From a virus, in IMG/VR virus record IMGVR_UViG_3300041403_000200, positions 1 to 25,958 of that record: a DNA stretch of 25,958 nucleotides; one strand, 5' to 3'. The notes below the pieces were generated by a model. It did no database searches. It was not told where the DNA came from and was given only the letters and a program-made list of their open reading frames with translations. Within the stretch, counting starts at the first letter, position 1. Each line of letters opens with the position of its first letter. The position numbers and the translations under genes are program-made. Below are positions 1-7,671 of this stretch, piece by piece.

Positions 1-900
1 CAGGAACTTTCAAAACTTGGAATAAAAGGAGTAGTGCAAGGCGACATCATGTTCACCTCGGATGATTTAAAAAAGGAGAACATAGATGGGGATTCTTATA
101 TTACTTTTCATCCTAACACCATTGTTTATGCTGTGCCTATGTCTAGCGATGAAGCCAAACGAATTCGACAAGCGCGTATTGGGGTGGTATTCCACACTAC
201 ATACAAAGGGAAAGACTTTGAATCAATGCGAGCAAGTTACGGAGTTGACGTTGACAAATTTAGAAAAGTCAAATCAGTCTGGGCTCAAGATGCAACCGTG
301 CGAGATTTATCTGGCTCTGTTACGCTCACAAAATCAGAAACAGCCGAAGTCACTAAAGCTTTATCTTTGGCTGGGAAAATTTTTAAGCAAATCTCATCCA
401 CCACATTAAAACAAATTGAAAATAATGAAGATTTAGCAAAAACAATTGAAACATATAATAATACTTTTGTAAGAGCAAATAAACCTATTGGCGATACAAA
501 GAAACATGTTGATGGATTAATTAAATATATTGAAAATAAATATCAAAAAGAAATTGATAAATTAAAATCTGAAAAGGGTAAAGCTGGTAAAGCAGCAAAA
601 AGAGATGAATTTCTCAAGTTTTTTTCAGATTCTAATAAAAGAAACCTTAAATTATTGTTCGATTTACAAAAAGCCATCGTTGTTGCGAAACTAAAAATTA
701 TAAATAAACTAAACAAATTAAATAAAATGAATACCTTCGTTAAAACCAAAAATGGTTTTAAGGTAACAGGAGCCGAAGGCTTTGTTGCGATTGATAAAAT
801 CGGAGGCGGGGCAGTTAAGTTAGTAGACAGATTAGAATTTTCTGCAAATAATTTTAGCCCTGATATTATTAAAGGCTGGGATAAGCCGTCCCGATCCTAA
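1..900 (+). CDS. Conserved phage protein of unknown function, 5'-partial
   Basis: The reading frame is open from base 1, so the start lies outside the window; a GTG at 34 and an ATG at 49 are in frame but nothing marks them as real starts. The visible 299 residues begin with a short beta-rich stretch (GIKGVVQGDIMFT, then SYITFHPNTIVYAVP) followed by a long, lysine-rich, largely helical region and a glycine-rich segment (IDKIGGGAVKLVDRLEF) near the C-terminus. The first part resembles a family I recall from T4-like marine phages (annotated as a DUF, possibly DUF6267), with no known function. No catalytic motif is evident. It is followed 18 bases later by a basic protein, and the whole run to 6919 reads in one direction. 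Confidence 0.75.
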   Translation, partial: QELSKLGIKGVVQGDIMFTSDDLKKENIDGDSYITFHPNTIVYAVPMSSDEAKRIRQARIGVVFHTTYKGKDFESMRASYGVDVDKFRKVKSVWAQDATVRDLSGSVTLTKSETAEVTKALSLAGKIFKQISSTTLKQIENNEDLAKTIETYNNTFVRANKPIGDTKKHVDGLIKYIENKYQKEIDKLKSEKGKAGKAAKRDEFLKFFSDSNKRNLKLLFDLQKAIVVAKLKIINKLNKLNKMNTFVKTKNGFKVTGAEGFVAIDKIGGGAVKLVDRLEFSANNFSPDIIKGWDKPSRS

Positions 901-918
901 TGGAAAGAGCGAGAACAA

Positions 919-1299
919 ATGTTAAAATTTAAACAATATGTTGCTGAAGAAGCAGAACTAGATAAAGAATTAGAAGAAGTTGCGGACATTCAGACCCGCA
1001 TCAAAATGAAAGCTGCTATGCGTCGCAATAAAGCCAAGATTAAACTTGGTAGAAAAAAGGCGATGCGTAAGGTAGCAAATAAAGAAGTTCTTCAAAAGCG
1101 AGCTAGACGTCAAGCACGTAAAGCTGTTCTCGATAAAATCCTCAAGGGTAAAGACAAAGGCGAACTTTCATATGGCGCACGTGCTTCAATTGAGAAGCGT
1201 GTAAATAAGCGTGCTGCATTAATCACAAGACTCGCAAGAAAGCTATTACCTACTGTACGTAAAGCTGACCGATCCAAATTCTCCAGTAAAGGTAAGTAA
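919..1299 (+). CDS. Small highly basic protein with capsid-targeting-like N-terminus
   Basis: A 126-residue protein with an unusually high content of Lys and Arg, predicted helical throughout. It starts MLKFKQYVAE, closely resembling the T4 internal-protein capsid-targeting sequence (IPIII begins MKTYQEFIAE), which T4 prohead protease gp21 cleaves after the Glu. After that leader the protein is nearly all basic helix, as expected of a DNA-associated internal head protein. A GAGCGAGAAC sequence precedes the ATG and the next gene starts one base after the stop. What is seen: composition and leader. What is inferred: packaging inside the head and DNA binding. It could instead be a scaffold or core component. 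Confidence 0.8.
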   Translation: MLKFKQYVAEEAELDKELEEVADIQTRIKMKAAMRRNKAKIKLGRKKAMRKVANKEVLQKRARRQARKAVLDKILKGKDKGELSYGARASIEKRVNKRAALITRLARKLLPTVRKADRSKFSSKGK

Positions 1300-1300
1300 T

Positions 1301-2731
1301 ATGGCTTTTAAAGGTTTTGCAGAATACGTCACAGAAGCCACCAAAGAAGTAACATTCACCTTTGGTCGATTTAATCCTCCTACGACTGGTCACGAAAAAT
1401 TACTTGACACGGTAGCTAAAGTAGCCCGTGGAAGTAAGTATATGGTCTATGCATCACAATCAGCTGATGCTAAAAAGAACCCTTTGGATTATTCAACCAA
1501 AGTAAAATATATGCGTAAGATGTATCCTCGGCACGCTCGTTCAATTATGATGGACAAGGGTGTGAGAAATGTATTTGACATCTTAACGAATTTATATAAA
1601 GCTGGATACAATAAAGTCAACATGGTAGTTGGCTCTGATCGTGTACCAGAATTTGAAGCACTCACAAACAAATACAATAACGTTAAAGGTAAACACGGCT
1701 TCTATAACTTTGAAGGTGGAGTTAATATTGTCTCTGCTGGTGAAAGAGATCCAGATGCTGAAGGTGTTGCTGGTATGTCTGCATCTAAAATGAGAGCAGC
1801 TGCTACCGCAAATGATTTTGCAGCTTTTGCAAAAGGTTTACCTCGTGGCTTTAAAGATGGCCAAGCATTATTTAACGATGTTCGTAAAGGTATGGGATTA
1901 AAAGAATCTTATAACTATAGAGAACATCTACAATTAGAAAAAGTTTCTGAAGAAAGAGAAGCATATATCCAAGGTGAACTATTTACCGAAGGAGATATTG
2001 TTGTTGTCAAAGAAAACGATGAAGTAGGCCAGGTTATTATGCTTGGTTCTAACTATGTTTTAATTGAAATGTCTGATGGCAAAAAGCTTCGTAAATGGAT
2101 TGACGATCTAGAAAAGATCGATGAAGGTATGTACTCTGACAAAGCCAGAGATAAAATCGATCGAGAAAAAGAACGTGACGAATTAAAACATGCTCGTCTA
2201 ATAGCCAAAGCAGCTGAAGATGATGAGCGTGAAAAAGAAAAAGATGCTGAAGAAAAGAATAAATTAAAAGCATTGAAAATCGAAAAGAAAGCATATCATT
2301 CCGGTTTATCTAAATCAACATCCGATAAGAGAGATGCTCAATTTAAAAAGCAAGCTAAAATGGATGATGATAACCCTGCGGCTTATAAGCCAGCTCCAGG
2401 TGATGCAACTGCAAAAACAAAATTATCAAAGCATACTAAAAAGTATCGTGATATGTATGGTGAAGGTGTAAAATCCTTCTCAACATTTTCTGAATTAGTA
2501 ACAGAAGATGTAAAAGCTGGTCTGCAAAAGAAAGCAGATAAATCAGGAATCTCGTATTCTATTCTAAAAAAGGTATACGATCGTGGCGTAGCTGCATGGA
2601 GAACTGGACATCGTCCTGGTACTACTCCATCTCAATGGGGCTATGCTAGAGTTAATTCATTTATAACGGGAGGCAAAACGCGTACAACAGCAGATGCCGA
2701 TCTCTGGAAAAGACACAAAGGTGGAAACTAA
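1301..2731 (+). CDS. Nucleotidylyltransferase-domain protein with CTS-like leader and C-terminal phage domain
   Basis: The 476-residue protein has several parts. Residues 1-12 (MAFKGFAEYVTE) form a T4-like capsid-targeting leader with a plausible prohead-protease site before Ala13. Residues about 17-195 are a HIGH-type nucleotidylyltransferase: GRFNPPTTGH at 22-31 is the nucleotide-binding T/HxGH motif, VVGSDRVPEF follows mid-domain, and MSASKMR at 159-165 matches the ISSTxxR signature. This fold includes NMN/nicotinate-nucleotide and other adenylyl- or cytidylyltransferases; the substrate cannot be told here. A small beta domain follows (GDIVVVK to RKWIDDLEKI), then a charged helical linker, a second leader-like sequence at 391-402 (KSFSTFSELVTE), and a C-terminal block with GHRPG and ARVNSFITGG that resembles DUF5824. 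The stop codon overlaps the next start by one base. Confidence 0.85.
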   Translation: MAFKGFAEYVTEATKEVTFTFGRFNPPTTGHEKLLDTVAKVARGSKYMVYASQSADAKKNPLDYSTKVKYMRKMYPRHARSIMMDKGVRNVFDILTNLYKAGYNKVNMVVGSDRVPEFEALTNKYNNVKGKHGFYNFEGGVNIVSAGERDPDAEGVAGMSASKMRAAATANDFAAFAKGLPRGFKDGQALFNDVRKGMGLKESYNYREHLQLEKVSEEREAYIQGELFTEGDIVVVKENDEVGQVIMLGSNYVLIEMSDGKKLRKWIDDLEKIDEGMYSDKARDKIDREKERDELKHARLIAKAAEDDEREKEKDAEEKNKLKALKIEKKAYHSGLSKSTSDKRDAQFKKQAKMDDDNPAAYKPAPGDATAKTKLSKHTKKYRDMYGEGVKSFSTFSELVTEDVKAGLQKKADKSGISYSILKKVYDRGVAAWRTGHRPGTTPSQWGYARVNSFITGGKTRTTADADLWKRHKGGN

Positions 2732-3906
2732 TGGCAAAAGAATTTTTTGATTTAAGAGAAGCACTAGGGCATTTGAAAGAAGCAGCTCCTAAAATTAGTC
2801 AGGGCAAAGCTAAAGGTGCTATTACTGCAACAGGTATGCGCGGTAAAGGCATGAAAAAGTACGATGTCTCTATTAAAGTAGTAAACGGTAAACTTGAATT
2901 CCGTATTATGGATGACACCGGTAAATTCCAAACAGTTGGTATTAAACAAGCTGCTAAGATGCTGGGCGAAGAAGTTCAACTTGAAGAAGCAATGAATCAA
3001 AAGAAATTCACTGCTGGCGCAAAAGCAATGAAAGCATATGCTCAAAAGAATGGTGGAATCGATAAAAAAGATTTCATGGAAGTATCAAAGCTTTTAGATC
3101 AAATTGGCAGAGTAAATATGCTACAAGCTGGCCAGCTTCTTTCCCGTTTAAATAGAATTGTTGATGGTATGGATACTGATGTTCGTGAAAGAATTTTTAT
3201 TGAACTTAAAAAAGTCGGTCTTGTAGAATCTGTAAATGAAGCAAAAGAACCAGCATCACCTGATGAGCAATCAATGGCTATGCGTCAAGCTAACTTTATT
3301 CTTGATGTAGCCGAAGATTTGGTTGAATTCATTGAAGATGGTGATGACTTCCCAGAGTGGATGCAGAATAAAGTTACTGCTCTTCATGAAAAAGCAAAAG
3401 ATCTTTACGCTGCTTTGGAAGGTTCAGATGACGAAGAAGAAGAAGTTAAAGAATCTAGATATGGTACACAAGCTCAGCGCTTAATGTCACCATTACAAAA
3501 AGCTCGTCAAGACAAAGAAAAGCGTGATCGTGACCGTGATGGTAAATTAAAATCAACTGCTCTTCCAATGAGAAAAAAAGAAGAAGTTGAAGAAGCAGTT
3601 AAGTTTACTGATAAGCAAATCAAAATGGCTTATGGTGTTGCTAATGATAAGCGTTACAAAGGTGGTAACTATTCAGGTGCCGTAAGAGCTATTGAAAAGA
3701 TTGCAAAGGGTTTATCTGATCATCCCGCTGTTAAAAAGGTTTTAAAGCGTACAAATGAAAATAAAGTAGATGAATCAACTGCGGCATATCGTAAGTCACA
3801 GGAAAAAATTGCTAACGATAGAAAGAAAGCAAACATTAAACCTGGCGAACTAAATAAGCTTGCAAAAATTAGAGCAATGTTAGATCGCGAGAAGAAAAAG
3901 AAATGA
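2731..3906 (+). CDS. Multi-segment phage protein with repeated LxE/VNE-type putative processing sites
   Basis: A 391-residue, charged, mostly helical protein beginning MAKEFFDLREALGHLKEAAPK, whose LKE-Ala segment looks like a prohead-protease site. Residues about 25-80 form a basic beta-containing segment (KKYDVSIKVVNGKLEFRIMD). Further LxE- or VxE-like steps followed by Ala occur at 84-87 (LEEA) and 168-171 (VNEA), each between compositionally different segments, and an acidic patch DDEEEE follows mid-protein. No enzyme motif is visible. Its start shares one base with the preceding stop (TAATG) and its end overlaps the next gene by ATGA. I infer a precursor cut during head maturation, in the manner of T4 internal proteins; a non-cleaved structural protein is the alternative. 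Confidence 0.8.
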   Translation: MAKEFFDLREALGHLKEAAPKISQGKAKGAITATGMRGKGMKKYDVSIKVVNGKLEFRIMDDTGKFQTVGIKQAAKMLGEEVQLEEAMNQKKFTAGAKAMKAYAQKNGGIDKKDFMEVSKLLDQIGRVNMLQAGQLLSRLNRIVDGMDTDVRERIFIELKKVGLVESVNEAKEPASPDEQSMAMRQANFILDVAEDLVEFIEDGDDFPEWMQNKVTALHEKAKDLYAALEGSDDEEEEVKESRYGTQAQRLMSPLQKARQDKEKRDRDRDGKLKSTALPMRKKEEVEEAVKFTDKQIKMAYGVANDKRYKGGNYSGAVRAIEKIAKGLSDHPAVKKVLKRTNENKVDESTAAYRKSQEKIANDRKKANIKPGELNKLAKIRAMLDREKKKK

Positions 3907-4202
3907 TTTCGTTCAAAAAATATATTGTTGAAAAACATGGAGCTGGCGATGAAGGCACTCCAGAGTTGGTCAATAAATATAAGAAAGATACTCCTATGGA
4001 AGGGTCTGAGTCTTGGGAATCTGGCTTTAAACGTAGAGTCGTAAAGACTACGAAACCCGAACATAAAGAGAAGGGATATAACTGGAGAATCAAAGGTAAA
4101 GATAGACCAGAGATTAGTATTAAGTTATATAAGGATAAACCAGATTTTGCCGAATTTAAACGGCAAATGAAAAGAGTAGCGGGGCACGAATTTGGTGGAT
4201 AA
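3903..4202 (+). CDS. Small phage protein with CTS-like N-terminus
   Basis: A 99-residue protein starting MISFKKYIVE, again matching the aromatic-x-x-aliphatic-x-Glu leader of its neighbours. The rest is basic and soluble (YNWRIKGKDRP, then EISIKLYKDKPDFAEFKRQM) with no recognisable motif. The ATG overlaps the previous stop as ATGA, indicating translational coupling. I do not recognise a family. The leader suggests it is a head-internal protein. Confidence 0.75.
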   Translation: MISFKKYIVEKHGAGDEGTPELVNKYKKDTPMEGSESWESGFKRRVVKTTKPEHKEKGYNWRIKGKDRPEISIKLYKDKPDFAEFKRQMKRVAGHEFGG

Positions 4203-4548
4203 TTTTAAAAAATATAAAGAAAAGGTTGTCGACGAAATCTGTGAAAATTGTGAGATTTACGAAGACTTAGAGATTCAAGAATCTGAATATCAAGGAAGAA
4301 AGGTAAAACTTAATGACCCGTTTCGTACTCCTGATGGCCCTCGTAAGTTTAGCGTTTATGTTAGGAATGAAAAAGGGAATGTCGTTAAAGTCAACTTCGG
4401 AGACCCCACAATGGAAATCAAGCGGGACGATCCAAAGAGAAGAGCTTCCTTCCGTGCAAGACATAATTGCGACAACCCAGGACCAAAATGGAAGGCAAGA
4501 TACTGGAGCTGCTATCAATGGAGAGCAGGATCCAAGGTGGATAACTAA
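4195..4548 (+). CDS. Conserved phage protein with Cys/His/Trp-rich C-terminus
   Basis: About 117 residues from GTG 4195; TTG 4192 is the in-frame alternative, and no ATG precedes the conserved region, so the start is non-ATG. The N-terminus (VDNFKKYKEKVVDE) is amphipathic with CENC nearby. The C-terminal two thirds (DPFRTPDGPRKFSVYVRN, VKVNFGDPTMEIKRD, FRARHNCDNPGPKWKARYW) belongs to a family I recall as widespread in T4-like and other large phages with unknown function; RARHNC and YWSC are the most invariant parts. Cys and His could bind a metal, but that is inference. It overlaps the preceding gene by 8 bases and the next gene starts directly after its stop. Confidence 0.8.
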   Translation: MDNFKKYKEKVVDEICENCEIYEDLEIQESEYQGRKVKLNDPFRTPDGPRKFSVYVRNEKGNVVKVNFGDPTMEIKRDDPKRRASFRARHNCDNPGPKWKARYWSCYQWRAGSKVDN

Positions 4549-4860
4549 ATGAGTGAAGTCGAACAAAAATTAGAGGCACACTTAATGTCAGACGGGCATA
4601 GGCTAGATCGTATTGAAGCGAAGATTGATAAACTGTCAGAGACAGTTATCTCGCTGGCTCGTGCTGAAGAAAAATTAGTATCTTTAGAGAATGATAAAAA
4701 AATTCTAATGGAACGCATGGTTAGACATGAAGAGAAATTAGATGTTGTTGAAAAGAAAGTTGATGAAACGTCTATTACTGTTACCGTAATTAATAGATTA
4801 TTTTGGATTGTTATAATGGCCGTCTCAACCGGATTGGCTGGAATGTTTTTTATAAAATAA
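4549..4860 (+). CDS. Coiled-coil protein with C-terminal membrane anchor
   Basis: The 103-residue product has heptad-rich helices from about residue 5 to 80 (ending VVEKKVDETSITVTVI) and one hydrophobic helix at about 83-101 (LFWIVIMAVSTGLAGMFFI). This is the layout of small XhlA/haemolysin-like and tail-anchored phage proteins, in which a cytoplasmic coiled coil is held to the inner membrane by the C-terminus. No specific function can be assigned. The ATG follows the upstream stop immediately. Confidence 0.75.
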   Translation: MSEVEQKLEAHLMSDGHRLDRIEAKIDKLSETVISLARAEEKLVSLENDKKILMERMVRHEEKLDVVEKKVDETSITVTVINRLFWIVIMAVSTGLAGMFFIK

Positions 4861-4876
4861 AACTAGGAGAACTTAA

Positions 4877-5449
4877 ATGAACGAAACGCAAAAACTTGCC
4901 GAAATCTACAAGCGAATGAAGCTTGAAGAGGCAAAGAAAAAGATGGATCCGGTTGGCCAAGCTGACGGTGACATCGATAACGACGGAGATGAAGACGAGT
5001 CTGATGAATATCTTCACAATCGTCGTAAGGCCATTAAAAAGTCTATGAAAAAAGACGATAAAAAAATGGATGAAAAAACAGAATGCCCTAAGTGCAAAGG
5101 CGAAGGTTGTGACCATTGCGACAATAAAGGCTATCATGAAGCTTTGGAAATTGATCCAGACGATGGTGAAACTAAAAAAGTTTCTGGTAAAGATGATAAA
5201 AAGAAAAAGAAATCGTCTGATACTGAAACCAGTGATGGTGAACAACAGGTACAAGAAGTTGCTGAGCCTAGCACCGAATTAGGTAAAAAATTCAAAGGTA
5301 TGCATAAGGTTAAAGTAGACGATAGCGAAGAAAAAGGACACCAAGATGCTGTTTCTGCTGGCCGTGCTGGCCCGACGCGTAAGCTACGTCCGGGTGACAA
5401 TTCGCAAGGCGATACAAAAGGTAAAAAACTTAAGGAGTTAAGAAAATGA
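4877..5449 (+). CDS. Acidic protein with EF-hand-like Asp loop and CxxC zinc-knuckle-like motif
   Basis: A 190-residue, very charged protein. After the start MNETQKLAEIYKRMKLEEAKKK it carries DPVGQADGDIDNDGDEDES at about 24-42, an Asp-rich loop resembling EF-hand or dockerin calcium loops, and this DPVGQ...DIDNDGD block recurs in marine T4-like phages. A CPKC-x4-CDHC motif at residues 70-81 resembles a DnaJ-type zinc repeat but occurs once. The rest is low-complexity Lys, Asp and Glu ending in LRPGDNSQGD. An AGGAG Shine-Dalgarno lies upstream, and the stop overlaps the next start as ATGA. Calcium or zinc binding is inference; no function is known. Confidence 0.75.
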   Translation: MNETQKLAEIYKRMKLEEAKKKMDPVGQADGDIDNDGDEDESDEYLHNRRKAIKKSMKKDDKKMDEKTECPKCKGEGCDHCDNKGYHEALEIDPDDGETKKVSGKDDKKKKKSSDTETSDGEQQVQEVAEPSTELGKKFKGMHKVKVDDSEEKGHQDAVSAGRAGPTRKLRPGDNSQGDTKGKKLKELRK

Positions 5450-5703
5450 ATAAACCAAGTTGGTTAAAGCATTCTATTGCAAAAGCTGATGGTTATTATA
5501 CTGTCCGCGGTGAAAAGCTTAAGTCTATTAAATTAACTAAGCAACAAATTACTGAGTGGAACGGTGTTCAAGCTGAACCTGCTCCAGAACCTACACCTGA
5601 ACCAGTTGTTGAAGAAGCACCGGTTGAAGAAGTAGCAGCTGAAGATACAGCTGTTGAAGAAGTACCCGCTAAAAAAACGTATTCACGTAGGAAAAAGAAG
5701 TAA
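5446..5703 (+). CDS. Small protein with Pro/Glu-rich tail
   Basis: The 85-residue protein has a compact N-terminal half (WLKHSIAKADGYYTVRGEKL then KLTKQQITEWNG) and a low-complexity C-terminal half of Pro, Glu, Val and Ala ending in a basic RRKKK cluster. The first half resembles a short conserved phage peptide; the second is likely an unstructured spacer. It overlaps the preceding gene by ATGA. Function unknown. Confidence 0.7.
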   Translation: MNKPSWLKHSIAKADGYYTVRGEKLKSIKLTKQQITEWNGVQAEPAPEPTPEPVVEEAPVEEVAAEDTAVEEVPAKKTYSRRKKK

Positions 5704-5739
5704 TAAATAATTCTGTCAATAATTTATACAGGCAGGATT

Positions 5740-6105
5740 ATGCAACTATTTAATGAACTAAATAATGATAACTTTGTCTTGTTTGCATCAAGGCATTATA
5801 ATAACAATCAGTGTACTGACATTGAAGAATTCTATGAAGATTTGCAACGATTCAAATATTTGAAACGACTCTTTAGTAGATATGAACAAGGTGATTTACA
5901 AGAAAGATTAATACTAAATCATCTTATTGTGGTATATAACGTATTTGGTATTGAAGCCGCAAATAAAATGGTGTTTTATAAAATTGAAGAAAAACACTAT
6001 TCGGCTTTAAAACCATTTTTGATATATCTAAATTATATAAAAGAAAATGACTATATTGATGTTCCTTTAGATCAAAACATAGTCGATAAGTTGAGGAAAC
6101 TTTAA
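5740..6105 (+). CDS. Conserved T4-like phage protein, unknown function
   Basis: A 121-residue, mostly alpha-helical soluble protein. The segments EEFYEDLQRFKYLKRLFSRY and LQERLILNHLIVVYNVFGIE look like a family that I recall as conserved across T4-like cyanophages without a function. A short 36-base gap (AT-rich, with GCAGGA before the ATG) precedes it, and its stop shares a base with the next start (TAATG). No enzymatic motif is visible. Confidence 0.8.
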   Translation: MQLFNELNNDNFVLFASRHYNNNQCTDIEEFYEDLQRFKYLKRLFSRYEQGDLQERLILNHLIVVYNVFGIEAANKMVFYKIEEKHYSALKPFLIYLNYIKENDYIDVPLDQNIVDKLRKL

Positions 6106-6692
6106 TGGGAATTATATCTGCTGCGGCTGATACTTACTATACGTACCGATTTATGCGTACCTTGGTAACCCCTTGGAACGAGACGGAAGCGTATCAGAAT
6201 GGTATTGTCGACGAAAATGGTAAAGTTCTTAAAAAGTCTTCACAGCTTAAAACTACAGCAGAGAAGTCTTCATATACGTTATTTCATAGATTAGTTTTTA
6301 ATTTAAAACGTATTATGGAAAAACTTCCGTTTGGTAAATATAAACTAGCATCTTTTGCAGCAGCTTTGTTTCTATTAAAAGAAGAAACTAATTTGTCTGA
6401 AAAGCAATTAAAAGATATTATCGATAAACTAGAATTAGATTTTGACGACTCTATAAATGAAAGTTATTGGAACGTAGATTCTGATGACAATCTCTCTCCT
6501 GGTGTTTATAGTTTGGCGTCAGATATTGCACACCCTCTTACTGGAGAAATGGTTGCATTAAAGGGAACTACTGTAATTGTTCCAGCGATGTGTGAAGCTG
6601 TAGATAATATATTTGGTACACCCATCTATAAAGTTAAACATTCGCCAACAAAAAGTGATATATACATTAGTCCCGAGGATATAAAACGATGA
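6105..6692 (+). CDS. Conserved T4-like phage protein, unknown function
   Basis: The 195-residue product contains FMRTLVTPWNETEAYQNGIV near the N-terminus and YTLFHRLVFNLKRIMEKLP mid-protein, both recognisable as strongly conserved blocks of a widespread T4-like phage family, plus a C-terminal beta-rich part (GEMVALKGTTVIVP). A short hydrophobic run (LASFAAALFLL) may be buried rather than membrane-spanning. Function is not known. It is coupled to both neighbours through TAATG and ATGA overlaps, and in related phages I recall it paired with the previous gene. Confidence 0.8.
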   Translation: MGIISAAADTYYTYRFMRTLVTPWNETEAYQNGIVDENGKVLKKSSQLKTTAEKSSYTLFHRLVFNLKRIMEKLPFGKYKLASFAAALFLLKEETNLSEKQLKDIIDKLELDFDDSINESYWNVDSDDNLSPGVYSLASDIAHPLTGEMVALKGTTVIVPAMCEAVDNIFGTPIYKVKHSPTKSDIYISPEDIKR

Positions 6693-6919
6693 AATCATTT
6701 AAACAATACGCCGAAGCTTGTTGGGATGGATATAAACAAGTAGGCATGAAAAAGAAAAACGGTAAAGAAGTTCCTAATTGCGTACCTGAAGATGTTGCAG
6801 CAAATTCTGTAGCTGGGGGTGGCGTAGATATGAACCCTACGGGTAAACCTAAAAAAATGGATAGGCGCTCTAAATATCATGTTGAGAAGATGTTTAGGAG
6901 AGCTCAAGGAGCTAAATAA
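6689..6919 (+). CDS. Small CTS-like phage protein (CWDGYKQVGMKKK family)
   Basis: A 76-residue basic protein beginning MKSFKQYAEA, the clearest repeat of the capsid-targeting-like leader, then CWDGYKQVGMKKKNGKEVP with a conserved NCVPE. The WDGYKQ-GxKKK-VPNCVPE pattern is common in T4-like marine phages, where copies sit behind various leaders. It overlaps the upstream gene by ATGA and the spanin gene by one base. Probably a packaged head protein or structural peptide; no biochemical role can be given. Confidence 0.75.
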   Translation: MKSFKQYAEACWDGYKQVGMKKKNGKEVPNCVPEDVAANSVAGGGVDMNPTGKPKKMDRRSKYHVEKMFRRAQGAK

Positions 6920-7344
6920 TGTTTTCCTCTATTAAAATAGCCATGTTGCTATTTGTACTCGCTGCTGCTGGTGGCGGTGTTTTTTATGTTAAAAAGCTGC
7001 AAGGTGATTTAGAAATTGCTAGAGCAAATGTAGCTAAAATGGAAGTTGCGGTACAAACAAGTGAAGCTTCATTAAAATTAGAACGAGAAGAAACTGTACG
7101 TCTAAATAATTTAAATATGGAGCTTGGTACTCAATTAAGAAAAGCTGAGCAATATGGTGACGAATTAAGGTCAACATTGCAAAAGCATAATTTAACACAT
7201 TTGGCCAATAAGAAACCTGGCCTTATTCAAAATAGGATGCAAAATGCGACTGATAAACTATGGGATGATCTTGAGTCTATCACTGCTGTTCCTGACGGGA
7301 TGCAGCTTTCTGACTCCGGAACCGAAAATAGTAACGGTAACTAA
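6919..7344 (+). CDS. Inner-membrane spanin (i-spanin, Rz-like)
   Basis: A 141-residue protein with an N-terminal membrane helix at about residues 6-24 (IAMLLFVLAAAGGGVFYV) and a long periplasmic coiled coil to about residue 95, then an extended tail. This is the type II signal-anchor plus coiled-coil layout of Rz. The outer-membrane partner starts inside its 3' end in another frame, the hallmark of Rz/Rz1 arrangements. Spanins fuse inner and outer membranes in the last step of lysis of Gram-negative hosts. The assignment rests on topology and gene arrangement, since spanin sequences are poorly conserved. Confidence 0.8.
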   Translation: MFSSIKIAMLLFVLAAAGGGVFYVKKLQGDLEIARANVAKMEVAVQTSEASLKLEREETVRLNNLNMELGTQLRKAEQYGDELRSTLQKHNLTHLANKKPGLIQNRMQNATDKLWDDLESITAVPDGMQLSDSGTENSNGN

Positions 7345-7618
7345 TACCGTAAAGACAACCGTACCTTTAGTACCACGCCCTAAGCAAGTTCAGCTTAATG
7401 ACGTGAAAATTTATGTTGTCTCAAAAGAGAACTATGAAGAATTCGTAAAAGACTTCGAAGCCAAAAATGGTGGAGATGCTTACATTGCCATTTCAATCAA
7501 AGACTACGAAAACCTGTCACTCAATTTTGCTGAACTTCGTAGGTATATAGAACAGCAAAAACAAATTATTGTTTATTATGAAGAAGCCGTAAAACCTGAG
7601 GCTCCTGAAGAACAATAA
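7244..7618 (+). CDS. Outer-membrane spanin lipoprotein (o-spanin, Rz1-like)
   Basis: The 124-residue product has a lipoprotein signal peptide with lipobox LTGC; Cys20 would be lipidated and become residue 1 of the mature protein. The mature chain includes a Pro-containing segment (PLVPRPKQV) and C-terminal helices. It begins 101 bases inside the i-spanin gene in a different frame, and about 80 codons extend beyond it. At about 105 mature residues it is larger than lambda Rz1. I infer that it pairs with the upstream coiled-coil protein across the periplasm. A non-spanin lipoprotein is possible but the nested arrangement argues against it. Confidence 0.82.
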   Translation: MRLINYGMILSLSLLFLTGCSFLTPEPKIVTVTNTVKTTVPLVPRPKQVQLNDVKIYVVSKENYEEFVKDFEAKNGGDAYIAISIKDYENLSLNFAELRRYIEQQKQIIVYYEEAVKPEAPEEQ

Positions 7619-7671
7619 CTGATATATAATTTACAAGCAAAAACAAAGACTACGCTGATACTTAGGATTAT

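Noticed and set aside
86-409. Plus-strand 107-residue frame starting with hydrophobic residues
   Set aside because: It overlaps the partial gene 1-900 in another frame, has no ribosome site, and its composition fits an out-of-frame reading of AT-rich DNA.
4313-4552. Plus-strand 79-residue frame with a hydrophobic N-terminus inside the 4195-4548 gene
   Set aside because: It looks like a membrane leader, but it lies entirely within a well-conserved gene in another frame, and its tail is low-quality sequence; treated as a shadow.
4877-5449. DnaJ-type zinc-finger chaperone
   Set aside because: Only one CxxC-x4-CxxC unit is present and there is no J-domain, so the zinc-repeat resemblance is not enough to assign a function.
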